Source: Caulobacter endophyticus (lineage in GTDB: Bacteria; Pseudomonadota; Alphaproteobacteria; Caulobacterales; Caulobacteraceae). Taken from it: DNA of 64,000 nucleotides. The stretch is taken from contig NZ_QDKQ01000076.1 of assembly GCF_003116815.1 (NCBI RefSeq), positions 22,232 to 86,231 of the forward strand, read 5' to 3'. Positions 41,140-52,132 of the stretch are shown in pieces (positions within the stretch are counted from its first letter, which is position 1; each line of letters opens with the position of its first letter). The notes below the pieces were generated by a model. That model made no database searches, had not been told where the DNA came from, and saw only the letters and a program-made list of their open reading frames with translations. The position numbers were made by a program, and so were the translations under genes.

Positions 41140-42042
41140 ATGTCGGAGGGCCGTCGGGGTCTGGGTCGCGGCCTGTCGGCGCTGCTGGGCGAGGTCGAGG
41201 CCGCGCCGGCTCAGGCGCCGGGCGACAATACCGGCGGCTCGCGCGAGGCGCCGATCGAGCTTCTGAAGCGTAATCCCGATCAGCCTCGCCGGACCTTCCG
41301 CGAGGAAGACCTGGTAGAACTTTCCAACTCGATCGCCGAGAAGGGCATCCTGCAGCCGATCCTGGTTCGGCCGGCGCCGGGGGCTCCGGGCGAGTACCAG
41401 ATCGTCGCCGGCGAGCGTCGCTGGCGCGCCGCCCAGCGCGCCGGCCTCAAGACCGTACCGATCATCGTTCGCGAGCTCGACGACCTGGCCGTGCTTGAGA
41501 TCGGCATCATCGAGAACGTCCAGCGTTCGGACCTCAACATCCTTGAAGAGGCGCTGAGCTACCGCGTGCTGATGGACAAGTTCGGCCGCACCCAGGACGC
41601 CATCGCCCAGACCATCGGCAAGAGCCGCAGCCACGTGGCCAACACCCTGCGCTTGCTTGCCCTGCCCGAAGCGGTGCAGCAGCACCTGGTCACCGGCGCC
41701 CTGACGGCAGGCCACGCCCGCGCCATCGCCACGGCCGCTGATCCGGGCGCTCTGGCCCAGCAGATCATCGACGGCGGTTTATCGGTGCGCGAGACCGAGA
41801 CCCTGGCCCGCGTCGCCCAGACCGGCGATGCGACCCCCCGCGCCAAGAACGGCGGCTCGGCGCCCCCGCGTGCGCCGCGCGCCAAGGACACCGACACCCA
41901 GGCCCTGGAGGCCGACCTGTCGTCGGTGCTCGGCCTCGACGTCGAGATCGACCATCGCGGCGGCGCCGGCTCGCTGGTTGTCCGCTACGCGACGCTCGAG
42001 CAGCTGGACGACCTCTGCAACCGCCTGACCCGGGGCGTTTGA
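41140..42042 (+). CDS. parB: Chromosome partitioning protein ParB
   Basis: A CTP-dependent DNA clamp that loads at parS and spreads; in Caulobacter it also positions MipZ and the pole anchor PopZ. The 300-aa product begins MSEGRRGLGRGLSALLG, the ParA-interacting tail, then has the NPDQPRRTF and GERRWRA CTP-binding motifs, the helix-turn-helix GKSRSHVANTLRLL and the C-terminal dimer domain (LSSVLGLDVEIDHRGG). I prefer ATG 41140 to GTG 41122 because known ParB proteins start at MSEGRRG. Confidence 0.97.
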   Translation: MSEGRRGLGRGLSALLGEVEAAPAQAPGDNTGGSREAPIELLKRNPDQPRRTFREEDLVELSNSIAEKGILQPILVRPAPGAPGEYQIVAGERRWRAAQRAGLKTVPIIVRELDDLAVLEIGIIENVQRSDLNILEEALSYRVLMDKFGRTQDAIAQTIGKSRSHVANTLRLLALPEAVQQHLVTGALTAGHARAIATAADPGALAQQIIDGGLSVRETETLARVAQTGDATPRAKNGGSAPPRAPRAKDTDTQALEADLSSVLGLDVEIDHRGGAGSLVVRYATLEQLDDLCNRLTRGV

Positions 42043-42162
42043 GGAGTCTTCTGTCGCGCGCGGAACAGGGCGCGGCCGTACTCCGGTTCGCGCCGTTCGC
42101 GACAGGCGAGGGCAGGGAGGGCGAGAATTTCGCCCAAGTCATTGCACTGCAAGGCGAAATCG

Positions 42163-42198
42163 CCGTCGTCGGCGTCAGATCGAAAGCGCCGACGACGG
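42163..42198 (+). terminator. Terminator of the parAB operon
   Basis: CCGTCGTCGGCG (42163-42174) and CGCCGACGACGG (42187-42198) form a perfect 12-bp stem with a 12-nt loop, followed by TAATTTT. It lies in the gap between convergent parB and glnD. Confidence 0.75.
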
Positions 42199-42277
42199 TA
42201 ATTTTCCACAAGGCGATCGAGAGACGGTCGCTGAAGTATTTGACCCGAAAATCGAATCGCTATCCGCCGCTGCCGCC

Positions 42278-45100
42278 TCAGCGGGCGACGCTGGCGCGCG
42301 CGCGTTTCAGGCCCGGACGGGTGCTCGGGGCGCCCGCCTCGTTCTGCTCCAGCGCCGCCAGCAGGTCGGCCTTCAGCGCCGAGACCTTGCGCCCTTCGGC
42401 CAGCTTCCCACCCTCGGCCGTCTGCACGTAGAAGGCGTCGACCGCCCGCTCGCCATAGCCGTCGATGTGGGCCGACTGGATGGACAGGCCGTTGTCGGCC
42501 AGGGTGCGGGCCAGGGCCTGCAGCAGGCCGGGGCGGTCGCGGCCCGAGGCCTCGACCACCGTGGCCTCGTGCGAGGCCTCGTTGTCGACGACCACGGTGG
42601 GGGCGATGGCGAAGGCGGCCGTGCGGGCCAGCTCCGCGCCCCGCCGGGCCTCGACATTGACGCCCTCGCCGCGGCCGGCGGCCTCCAGGGCGTCGGCCAG
42701 GCGGCGCAGGGCGCGGGGGTTCTCGCAGCCGAGCGCGGCGCCGGTGACGTCCTGCACGTAGAAGACGTCGAGCGCCTGGCCCTGGCGGGAGGTGAAGACC
42801 CGTGCGCCGACGACATTGCCGCCCAGCGATGAGATGGCCAGGGCCAGGTCGGCGAACAGGCCGCGACGGTCCTTGGCGGCGACGACGATCTCGGCGGCGT
42901 TGGCGCCGGGATTGACCCGCCCCTCGGCGGCCGCGCCGCCCTGGATCGCGGCCCGGCGGGCCAGCGCCGCGTGATCGAGCAGGTCCTGCGGACCGAAGGC
43001 GCCGAAATAGGCGTCCTCCATCGCCGCGGCCCAGCCCTTGGCGGCGGGGTCGGCGGCGATCAGGGCCTCGCGTGCGGTGGCTGCCGCGGCCTCCTGGTGG
43101 CGCTGAACGTTGGCGGTGGCGTCGCTGCCCCGTCCGCCCCGGAAAACGGCCTCGGTGGCGTTGTAGAGCTCGCGCAGCAGCTGGCCCTTCCAGCCGTTCC
43201 ACACCCCCGGCCCAACGGCCCGGATATCGGCCACGGTGATGACCAGCAGCAGGCGCAGGCGCTCGGGGTTCTCGACGATGCGGGCGAAGGCGGCCACGGT
43301 GCCGGGGTCCGACACGTCGCGCTTCTGGGCGAAGTCGCTCATCACCAGATGGTTCTCGACCAGCCAGGCGACCAGTTCGACCTTGGAGCGCTCGACGCCA
43401 AGGCGCTCGCAGGCGCTGCGCGCCGAGCGAGCCCCGGCCTTCTCCTGGCCGCCTACGCCGCCCTTGCCGGTGTCGTGCAGCAGCATGGCCAGGAACAGGG
43501 CCTCGCGGTCCTCGATCAGCGGCATGATCGACACGGCCAGCGGATGGTCTTCCGAAAGGCGTCCGGCGGCCATGTCGCCGATCAGGCCGACGGCCCGCAG
43601 GGTGTGCTCGTCCACCGTGTACGAGTGGTACATGTTGAACTGCATCTGGGCGACGACGCGGCCGAACTCCGGGATGAAGCGGCCCAGAACGCCGGCGTCG
43701 TTCATCAGGGTCAGGGTGCGATAGCTGCGCTTGCCGCGCGCCAGCAGGTCGAGAAAGGCCTGGGTGGCCTGCGGGTCACGGCGCACCTTCGAGGTGATCA
43801 GGCCCAGGCGTCGGGTCACGGCCGTGAAGGCGTCGGGATGCAGATCAAGGTCGCGCTCGTCGGCGATCTTGAACAGCCGGATCAGGTTGACCGGGTCGTG
43901 TTCGAAGATCTCGGGCGCGTCGATGTTCAGGCGGCCGCCATCCTCGTAGAAGCCGGGGGCGTCCAGGGCCTTGCGCTTGGGCTTGGCGCCCGGAAGGAAG
44001 CGCGAGATGCCCTTGGGCTCATTCTTGAAGTGCTCGGCCTCCAGCTTGGCCGAGAAAGCCCGCGTCAGGGCGCCCACTTCCTTGGCGATCAGGAAGTAGC
44101 GGCGCATGAAGCGCTCGACCGCCGGCGCGTCGCCCCGGTCGCCATAGCCCATGCGGCGGGCGATCTCGGGCTGCAGGTCGAAGGTCAGCCGCTCTTCGGG
44201 ACGACCGGTGGTGAAGTGCAGGTGGGCCCGCACGGCGTGCAGGAAGTCGAAGGCGCGGATGAAGGCCTTGGTCTCGCGGCCGGAGAACACCTCCATCTTG
44301 AAGACGTCCTCCGGGGCGTCGACCGGGTGCAGGTACTCGGCGATCCACACCAGGGTGTGCAGGTCGCGCAGGCCGCCCTTGCCCTCCTTGACGTTGGGCT
44401 CGACCATGTAGCGGCTGGCGCCGGCGCGGGCCTGGCGGTCGTCGCGCTCCTTGAGCTTGGCGGCCACGAACTGCTGGCCGGTGCCCTTCATCACCTCGTC
44501 GCGGAACCGCTTCTTGAGGTCGGCGGCCAGGCGCTCGTCGCCGGTCAGCCGCCGGGCCTCCAGGATCGAGGTGCGGATCGTGAAGTCTTCCTTCGACAGG
44601 CGCACGCACTCCTCAATGGTGCGCGAGGCGTGGCCGACCTTGAACCCTAAGTCCCACAGCGCATAGAGCATGTACTCGATCACGCTCTCGACGTGCGGCG
44701 TCTGCTTGTAGGGCCGCAGGAACAGCAGATCGATGTCGCTGAACGGGGCCAGGGTGGCGCGGCCGTAGCCGCCCACGGCCATCAAGGCCAGGCGCTCGCC
44801 CTCGGTGGGGTTGCGGGCCCGGAAGACGTGGACGGTCGTGAAGTCGTAGAGGGCGGTGATGACTTCGTCGGTGACGCCGCTGAGCAGGCGGGCGGTCTCG
44901 ACGCCGCCGGCCCCGTTCTCCAGCCGCTCCTTGGCGATCATCCGGCCGCGAAACAGCGCCTGCTTGAGTATGTCGATCGCCCGGGCGCGCTGGGCGGCCT
45001 CGTCGCCGATGGCGTCCAGGGCGGCGGCCGACAGGCGGGCCCGCAAGGCGTGGCCGTCGACGACGTGTTCCAGGGGCGTAGGGCGAAGGCGGCGGGGCAT
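42278..45100 (-). CDS. glnD: Bifunctional uridylyltransferase/uridylyl-removing enzyme (PII regulator)
   Basis: GlnD adds UMP to PII proteins under nitrogen limitation and removes it under nitrogen excess. The nucleotidyltransferase domain has VGGYGRATLAPFSDIDLLF near residue 110. The HD domain has LLHDTGKGG (His-Asp metal site) near residues 540-550. Two ACT domains near the C-terminus (DRRGLFADLALAISSLGG and DRPGLLQALARTLADNGL) sense glutamine. Its 940 aa is normal for alphaproteobacteria. It is convergent with parB and is followed downstream by the parAB terminator. Confidence 0.96.
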   Translation of the reverse strand: MPRRLRPTPLEHVVDGHALRARLSAAALDAIGDEAAQRARAIDILKQALFRGRMIAKERLENGAGGVETARLLSGVTDEVITALYDFTTVHVFRARNPTEGERLALMAVGGYGRATLAPFSDIDLLFLRPYKQTPHVESVIEYMLYALWDLGFKVGHASRTIEECVRLSKEDFTIRTSILEARRLTGDERLAADLKKRFRDEVMKGTGQQFVAAKLKERDDRQARAGASRYMVEPNVKEGKGGLRDLHTLVWIAEYLHPVDAPEDVFKMEVFSGRETKAFIRAFDFLHAVRAHLHFTTGRPEERLTFDLQPEIARRMGYGDRGDAPAVERFMRRYFLIAKEVGALTRAFSAKLEAEHFKNEPKGISRFLPGAKPKRKALDAPGFYEDGGRLNIDAPEIFEHDPVNLIRLFKIADERDLDLHPDAFTAVTRRLGLITSKVRRDPQATQAFLDLLARGKRSYRTLTLMNDAGVLGRFIPEFGRVVAQMQFNMYHSYTVDEHTLRAVGLIGDMAAGRLSEDHPLAVSIMPLIEDREALFLAMLLHDTGKGGVGGQEKAGARSARSACERLGVERSKVELVAWLVENHLVMSDFAQKRDVSDPGTVAAFARIVENPERLRLLLVITVADIRAVGPGVWNGWKGQLLRELYNATEAVFRGGRGSDATANVQRHQEAAAATAREALIAADPAAKGWAAAMEDAYFGAFGPQDLLDHAALARRAAIQGGAAAEGRVNPGANAAEIVVAAKDRRGLFADLALAISSLGGNVVGARVFTSRQGQALDVFYVQDVTGAALGCENPRALRRLADALEAAGRGEGVNVEARRGAELARTAAFAIAPTVVVDNEASHEATVVEASGRDRPGLLQALARTLADNGLSIQSAHIDGYGERAVDAFYVQTAEGGKLAEGRKVSALKADLLAALEQNEAGAPSTRPGLKRARASVAR

Positions 45101-45178
45101 GGCGGTTATATGGGTGTCCGAGACGGGCGGCCAAAGCGACCGCCGGAACCGGCCGCCGCCATGCTCCTATGATTGATC

Positions 45179-47881
45179 CTAGGTCTTGAGCAGACCCTTA
45201 AGCCGATAAAGTGCTTCCAGGGCCTCGCGGGGGCTCATGCCGTCCACGTCCAGCTCCTTCAGCGCGCCATCCACGGCGCTGGGCGCCGAAACGACAGGCG
45301 CCGCCGCAACGGGAGCCGAGGCTGCGAACAGCGGCAGGTCGTCGAGCTTGGCGGGTGATTCGGTCTTGCTCTCCAGGCGGTCCAGCACCTCCTTGGCCCG
45401 GGCCACGACCTGGGGCGGCACGCCGGCCAGCTTGGCCACCTGCACGCCGTAGGAGCGGTCGGCCGGGCCGTCGGCGGCCTCGTGCAGGAAGACGAGGTCG
45501 CCATTCCATTCCTTGGCCCGAAGGCTGAGGTTGGAGACGTGCGCCATCCGCTCCTCCAGCGTCGCCAGCTCGTGATAGTGCGTGGCGAAGAGGGCGCGGC
45601 AGCGGTTGGTGTCGTGCAGCGACTCCGCGCAGGCCCAGGCGATGGCCAGGCCGTCATAGGTGGCGGTGCCGCGGCCGATCTCGTCGAGGATGACCAGGCT
45701 GCGAGGCGTGGCCTGGGTCAGGATGGCGGCCGTCTCGACCATCTCCATCATGAAGGTCGACCGGCCGCGCGCCAGGTCGTCGCCGGCGCCGACGCGGCTG
45801 AACAGGCGGTCGACCACGCCCAGCCGGAAGTTCTTGGCTGGCACGTAGCAGCCGGCCTGGGCGAGGATGGCCAGAAGGGCGTTCTGGCGCAGGAAGGTCG
45901 ACTTACCGGCCATGTTCGGGCCGGTGACGATCGACAGGCGCGCGGCCACCTCGCCGGCGGCGTCGAGGCGGCAGTCGTTGGGGGTGTAGGGATCGCCGGC
46001 GCGGCGCACGGCGGCCTCGACCACCGGGTGGCGGGCGGCCCTGGCCTCGAAGGCCAGAGACTTGTCGACGATCGGGCGCACGGCGCCGGCGTCCTCGGCC
46101 CACTCGGCCAGGCTGGAGGCCACGTCCAGGCGGGCCAGGGCCTCGGCGGCGGCCTGGATCGGCTCGGCCAGGGCGCAGGCCTCGGCGCGCCAGTCCTCAT
46201 AGGCGGCCACTTCCATGGCCAGGGCCCGCTCGGCCGCCTGGGCGATGCGTGCGTCCAGGTCGGCCAGCTCCACGGTGGTGAAGCGAACCTGGTTCGCGAG
46301 CGTCTGGCGGTGGATAAAGGTGGCGTTCAGCGGCGGCTGGAACAGCGGGTCGGCCTTGCCGGCGGTGGCCTCGACGAAATAGCCAAGCACGCCGTTGTGG
46401 CGGATCTTCAGCGAGATGCCGGCTTCCTGGATCAGGCGCTGTTCCAGGGCGGCCACGACCCGGCGGCTGTCGTCGCGCAGGGCGCGGGCCTGGTCGAGTT
46501 CGGGGCGGATGCCGGGAGCCACGAAGCCGCCGTCCCGGGCCAGGGCCGGCAGGTCGGGACCAAGGCCCGCCTCCAGGGTGTTCAGGAGCTGCGAGACGCC
46601 CTGGTGCAGCGACGGCGTCAGGGCCGCCAGCGCGCCTTCCAGCTCGACCGGCGGCGGCGACAGCGGGTCGCCCGAGCCGCCGACCATGCCGGCCAGCTTC
46701 TCGCCGGTCTTCAGGCCGTCGCGCAGGCACGCCAGGTCGCGCGGACCGCCTCGGCCCAGCGCCAGGCGGGCCAGCGCCCGGGCCATGTCGCCCGAGCCCT
46801 TCAGCTGCTCGCGCAGGCGCTCACGAAGGCCGCGGTGCTCGACGAACCACTCGACCGCGTCCAGGCGCTGGTCGATGGCGGCCGGGTCCAGCAGCGGGCG
46901 GGCCAGCCGCGAGGCCAGCATCCGTGCGCCGCCCGGGGTGACGGTGCGGTCGATGGCCGCCAGCAGCGAGCCGTTGCGGTCGCCGTTCTGGGTGCGGTCG
47001 ATCTCCAGGCTCGAGCGGGTGGCCGGGTCGATCGACATGACGTCGGCCTCGGCCGCCCGGCGCGGCGCGCGCAGGGCCGGCAGCTTGCCGGCCTGGGTCA
47101 TTTCCAGGTGGGCGGCGATCAGGCCCAGCGCGCCGATTTCCGCCGCCGCCAGGCCGCCGAAGCCGTCCAGGGTGTCGACGCCGTAGAGGCGCTTGACTCG
47201 GGTCTCCGAGGCCTGCGGCTCGGAGAGGGCCGAGGGCATCGGCTGGATCAGGCCGCCGCAGATCTTCAGGGTCTGGGCCAGATGGTCGTCGGCCAGCAGG
47301 CGGTCGGCGACGAGGGTCTCGGACGGCGATAGGGCCGCCAGCAGGGGCCCCACGCCCTCCTTGCCGGTCGAGAAGCACTCGACCTCGCCGGTGGACAGCT
47401 CCACGGCCGCCACGGCCGCCTGGCCCGCGCGAATGGCCACCGCCGCCAGCCGGTTGGCGCCCCGGGCGTCCAGCAGGCCGTCCTCGGTGAGCGTACCCGG
47501 CGTGACGACGCGCACGATGTCGCGGCGGACCACCGACTTGGAGCCGCGCTTCTTGGCCTCGGCCGGGTCTTCCATCTGCTCGCAGACGGCGACCTTGAAG
47601 CCCATGCGGATCAGCTTCGACAGATAGGCCTCGGCCGCGTGGTGCGGCACGCCGGCCATCGGGATCGGCTGGCCGTTATGGTTGCCCCGGAAGGTCTGCG
47701 AGATGCCCAGCGCCGCGGCCGCGCGGATCGCGTCGTCGAAGAACAGCTCGTAGAAATCGCCCATCCGGAAGAACAGCAGCGCATCGGGCTGCCGGGTCTT
47801 CATCTCGAAGAACTGCTGCATCACCGGCGTGGCGCCGGTGGCGTCGAAGGCCTGGACGGGCGGAGAAACGGGGGCGTTCAT
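45179..47881 (-). CDS. mutS: DNA mismatch repair protein MutS
   Basis: MutS recognises mismatches and small loops after replication. The N-terminal domain has TPVMQQFFEMKTRQPDALLFFRMGDFYELF with the Phe-X-Glu mismatch-reading motif. The ATPase domain has ATP-binding TGPNMAGKSTFLRQ, then FMMEMVETAAIL and DEIGRGTATYDG, and the helix-turn-helix near the C-terminus (SYGVQVAKLAGVPP). The length is 900 aa. It runs toward glnD with a 78-nt gap; a decayed RhuM gene lies upstream. Confidence 0.97.
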   Translation of the reverse strand: MNAPVSPPVQAFDATGATPVMQQFFEMKTRQPDALLFFRMGDFYELFFDDAIRAAAALGISQTFRGNHNGQPIPMAGVPHHAAEAYLSKLIRMGFKVAVCEQMEDPAEAKKRGSKSVVRRDIVRVVTPGTLTEDGLLDARGANRLAAVAIRAGQAAVAAVELSTGEVECFSTGKEGVGPLLAALSPSETLVADRLLADDHLAQTLKICGGLIQPMPSALSEPQASETRVKRLYGVDTLDGFGGLAAAEIGALGLIAAHLEMTQAGKLPALRAPRRAAEADVMSIDPATRSSLEIDRTQNGDRNGSLLAAIDRTVTPGGARMLASRLARPLLDPAAIDQRLDAVEWFVEHRGLRERLREQLKGSGDMARALARLALGRGGPRDLACLRDGLKTGEKLAGMVGGSGDPLSPPPVELEGALAALTPSLHQGVSQLLNTLEAGLGPDLPALARDGGFVAPGIRPELDQARALRDDSRRVVAALEQRLIQEAGISLKIRHNGVLGYFVEATAGKADPLFQPPLNATFIHRQTLANQVRFTTVELADLDARIAQAAERALAMEVAAYEDWRAEACALAEPIQAAAEALARLDVASSLAEWAEDAGAVRPIVDKSLAFEARAARHPVVEAAVRRAGDPYTPNDCRLDAAGEVAARLSIVTGPNMAGKSTFLRQNALLAILAQAGCYVPAKNFRLGVVDRLFSRVGAGDDLARGRSTFMMEMVETAAILTQATPRSLVILDEIGRGTATYDGLAIAWACAESLHDTNRCRALFATHYHELATLEERMAHVSNLSLRAKEWNGDLVFLHEAADGPADRSYGVQVAKLAGVPPQVVARAKEVLDRLESKTESPAKLDDLPLFAASAPVAAAPVVSAPSAVDGALKELDVDGMSPREALEALYRLKGLLKT

Positions 47882-47914
47882 CCGACCGGAAACTACAGAG
47901 CGTCGGGGTTTTCG

Positions 47915-48473
47915 TTAAGGGGTGCGACCGGGGTTTTTCGGCGCTCGACGCGCTTTCGGCAGGGCCTTGTCGGCTTCCTTCAGCGCTGCGAGTTCGCGAT
48001 CGGCGTCCGCACGTCGGGCGGCCCTGCGCTGATCGTCGAAAAGCTTGTACTGCGCCTTCGGGAGACTTCAGGCGCCCGGCGTCGACGACGAAGCCCTTGA
48101 TGGCGAAGCGCACGAGCACGCCCGTCGCCCATTTCCGGAACAGCGTCGCCTGGGCCGAGCTGACCCGATAGCCGACCGAAATCACCATATCGAGGCTGTA
48201 GAGCGTGCCTGGGCGCCCGGCGCCAATTACTTGCATTTTTTGCAAGTTATCCGCCTCGGCGAGCTCTCCTTCTTCGAGGATGTTGCTGACGTGGCGGTAG
48301 ATGACGGAGGGATCACGCCCGAACAGCTGCGCCATCTGCGCCTGAGTCATCCAGAGCGCGTCGCCGTCATGGCGCAACTCGATGCGCACGCCGCTGTTGG
48401 CGGCATAGATCAGGAAGCGATGGCCATTGTCGTCCTCGACGAGAGCGACGGGCTGATCGACGTCGACGGTCAC
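47915..48473 (-). pseudogene. Decayed RhuM family gene (internal deletion with frameshift)
   Basis: From GTG 48473 a frame encodes the N-terminal RhuM domain: FLIYAANSGVRIELRHDGDALWMTQAQMAQLFGRDPSVI, then HVSNILEEGELAE, SLDMVISVGYRVSSA and RKWATGVLVRFAIKGFVVDAGRL. After that the frame turns Arg/Ser-rich. A different frame carries on (QYKLFDDQRRAARRAD, then ALKEADKALPK), resembling the RhuM C-terminal tail, to a stop at 47915. The middle ~100 residues are missing and the two parts are out of frame, with the junction near 48060. RhuM proteins are mobile, often phage- or island-linked, with uncertain function. Confidence 0.75.
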
Positions 48474-48545
48474 ATGCGCCCTCTGGCTGGAGTGGTACAA
48501 TAGCAGAACAAAAAATCGTTCTGGCAAGCCGGAGCGCGCAAAAGG

Positions 48546-48575
48546 AAAGGCCCGAAGCTTGCGCCTCGGGCCTTT
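48546..48575 (-). terminator. Rho-independent terminator of dnaJ
   Basis: AAAGGCCCGA (48546-48555) and TCGGGCCTTT (48566-48575) form a perfect 10-bp stem, followed on the minus strand by TTTCCTTTTG. It begins 24 nt past the dnaJ stop. Confidence 0.85.
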
Positions 48576-48598
48576 CATCGATCATCGGGGCCGGAGCC

Positions 48599-49753
48599 TC
48601 AGTTCCCCGTCACTTCTTCCCAGAAGCGCTTGGCCTTGCCGACGAAGTTGGCCGACTTGGGGTTCTGCTTCTCGTCGCACAGGCCGGCCAGCTCCTTGAG
48701 GAGCTCTTTCTGGCGCGCCGAAAGGTGGGTCGGGGTTTCGACGAACAGCTCGACCACCAGGTCGCCGCGCTGGCGGTTGCGCAGCGACGGCATGCCCTTG
48801 CCCTTCAGGCGGACGGTCTTGCCGGTCTGGGCGCCTTCGGGAACCTTGACGCTGATGCGGCAGGTGCCGTCGCAGGTCTCGCCGCCTTTCAGGCAGGGCG
48901 CCTCGATCTCGCCGCCGAGTGCGGCCACCGTCATCGGCACCGGCACGGTGCAGAGCAGGTCCAGGCCGTCGCGTTCGAACAGCTCGTGGGGGCTGACCGA
49001 CAGGAAGAGGTAAAGGTCGCCGCGCGGACCGCCGCGGACGCCTGCGTCGCCTTCGCCCGCCAGGCGGATCCGGGCGCCGTCGTCGACGCCGGCCGGGATG
49101 CGGACCGACAGGACGCGTTCCTTGCGGACCTGGCCGTGGCCGTGGCAGCCCGAGCAGGGATCCAGCACCAGGCGGCCCGAGCCGCCGCAGCGGGGGCAGG
49201 CGCGCTCGACCGAGAAGAAGCCCTGGGTGGCGCGCACGCGGCCAGCGCCGCCGCACGAGCCGCAGACGGTGGGGCTGGTGCCGGGCTTGGCGCCCGAGCC
49301 GTCGCAGACCTCGCAGGTCATGGCCGCCGGGACCGTGATCTCGACCTCGGCGCCGGCATAGGCCTGCTCCAGGGAGATCTCCAGGTCGTAGCGCAGGTCC
49401 TGGCCGCGCTGCGGGCCGTTGGACTGGCGGCGGCCGCCGCCGAACATCTCGCCGAAGACATCGCCGAACACGTCGCCGAAGATGTCGCTGGCGTCGAACC
49501 CGCCGCCCATGCCGCCAGGGCCGCCCTGCGGGCCGTTGACGCCGGCATGGCCGAAGCGGTCGTAGGCCGCGCGCTTCTGCGGGTCGGAGAGGACGCTGTA
49601 GGCCTCGTTGATTTCCTTGAACCGGCCGCTGGCGTCCTCGCAACCGCCATTGCGGTCGGGGTGGTGCTGCATCGCCAGCTTGCGGAAGGCGGATTTCAGG
49701 CCCGCGTCGTCGCAGGTCCGGTTCACGCCGAGAATTTCGTAATAGTCGCGCAT
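48599..49753 (-). CDS. dnaJ: Chaperone protein DnaJ
   Basis: Hsp40 co-chaperone that delivers clients to DnaK and stimulates its ATPase. The J domain has the HPDRNGG motif near residue 32, followed by a Gly-rich linker. Four CxxCxGxG zinc repeats are clear: CEVCDGSG, CGSCGGAG, CPRCGGSG and CSGCHGHG. The C-terminal client-binding domains follow. The length is 384 aa. dnaK lies 158 nt upstream, with a hairpin between the two genes. Confidence 0.97.
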   Translation of the reverse strand: MRDYYEILGVNRTCDDAGLKSAFRKLAMQHHPDRNGGCEDASGRFKEINEAYSVLSDPQKRAAYDRFGHAGVNGPQGGPGGMGGGFDASDIFGDVFGDVFGEMFGGGRRQSNGPQRGQDLRYDLEISLEQAYAGAEVEITVPAAMTCEVCDGSGAKPGTSPTVCGSCGGAGRVRATQGFFSVERACPRCGGSGRLVLDPCSGCHGHGQVRKERVLSVRIPAGVDDGARIRLAGEGDAGVRGGPRGDLYLFLSVSPHELFERDGLDLLCTVPVPMTVAALGGEIEAPCLKGGETCDGTCRISVKVPEGAQTGKTVRLKGKGMPSLRNRQRGDLVVELFVETPTHLSARQKELLKELAGLCDEKQNPKSANFVGKAKRFWEEVTGN

Positions 49754-49862
49754 CGTCAGCGTTCGGCGCCCGTAAGGCTCAACAGGACAAGAGGTGTCGT
49801 GAAAGAGGTGGGGGAGGGGGCGCCCCGCCGCAAGGCGTCAATCGGGCGCACCGTAAAACGAG

Positions 49863-49903
49863 CGCGCCGGCGAACGGTCCCGATCTGGGCGTTCGCCGGC
49901 GCG
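49863..49903 (-). terminator. Hairpin between dnaK and dnaJ
   Basis: CGCGCCGGCGAACG (49863-49876) and CGTTCGCCGGCGCG (49890-49903) form a perfect 14-bp stem with a 13-nt loop. TTTT follows shortly after on the minus strand. It would reduce read-through from dnaK into dnaJ. Confidence 0.7.
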
Positions 49904-49911
49904 TCCATGGC

Positions 49912-51819
<1,908 letters not shown>

Positions 51820-51973
51820 GTGGTGTGCCTGCAGCTCCTCGAATGGCGGACGGCGGTGACAAGGGCCTTATCAGAAGCGCCCCGGTTTTTCTCGGTCCGT
51901 CCCCGTCTGGTCGCGTCTAGGGTTGATCCAAAATCCTGCCGCCTGGACGAACCAGACGAAAGGAGAGGCTTCA

Positions 51974-52008
51974 ATCGAAGTTGACGAGCCCGTCAACCCC
52001 GCTTCGAT
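51974..52008. promoter_or_regulatory. Nested inverted repeat at the start of the dnaK leader
   Basis: ATCGAAG (51974-51980) and CTTCGAT (52002-52008) flank an inner GTTGACG (51980-51986) and CGTCAAC (51991-51997). The predicted heat-shock transcript would start at or just before this element. It could be an operator or a leader hairpin. Confidence 0.5.
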
Positions 52009-52013
52009 GCCCG

Positions 52014-52041
52014 ATATGGGGGATACGCGTGCGGCCGCAAG
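52014..52041 (-). promoter_or_regulatory. Sigma-32-type heat-shock promoter of dnaK
   Basis: On the minus strand, CTTGCGG (52041-52035) and CCCCATAT (52021-52014) are 13 nt apart. This matches the sigma-32 pattern CTTGAAA-N13/15-CCCCATNT almost exactly. Transcription toward dnaK would start near 52007, giving a 188-nt leader. Confidence 0.75.
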
Positions 52042-52087
52042 CCCATTCCCGCAGGGAAAGAAGGGGAATCTGCAAGACGGAACGTCG

Positions 52088-52120
52088 CAGCGTCGGCTCC
52101 CCGACCCTTGGCCGACGCTG
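52088..52120 (-). terminator. Hairpin downstream of the M1 aminopeptidase gene
   Basis: CAGCGTCGGC (52088-52097) and GCCGACGCTG (52111-52120) form a perfect 10-bp stem 13 nt past the stop codon. No T-run follows, so it may be a processing or rho-assisted end. Confidence 0.45.
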
Positions 52121-52132
52121 TGGAAAGTCCGT

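Noticed and set aside
47676..48578. A single intact 300-residue RhuM-mutS fusion frame
   Set aside because: The C-terminal ~100 residues are an out-of-frame read of the mutS start and upstream region, and the true RhuM tail lies in another frame.
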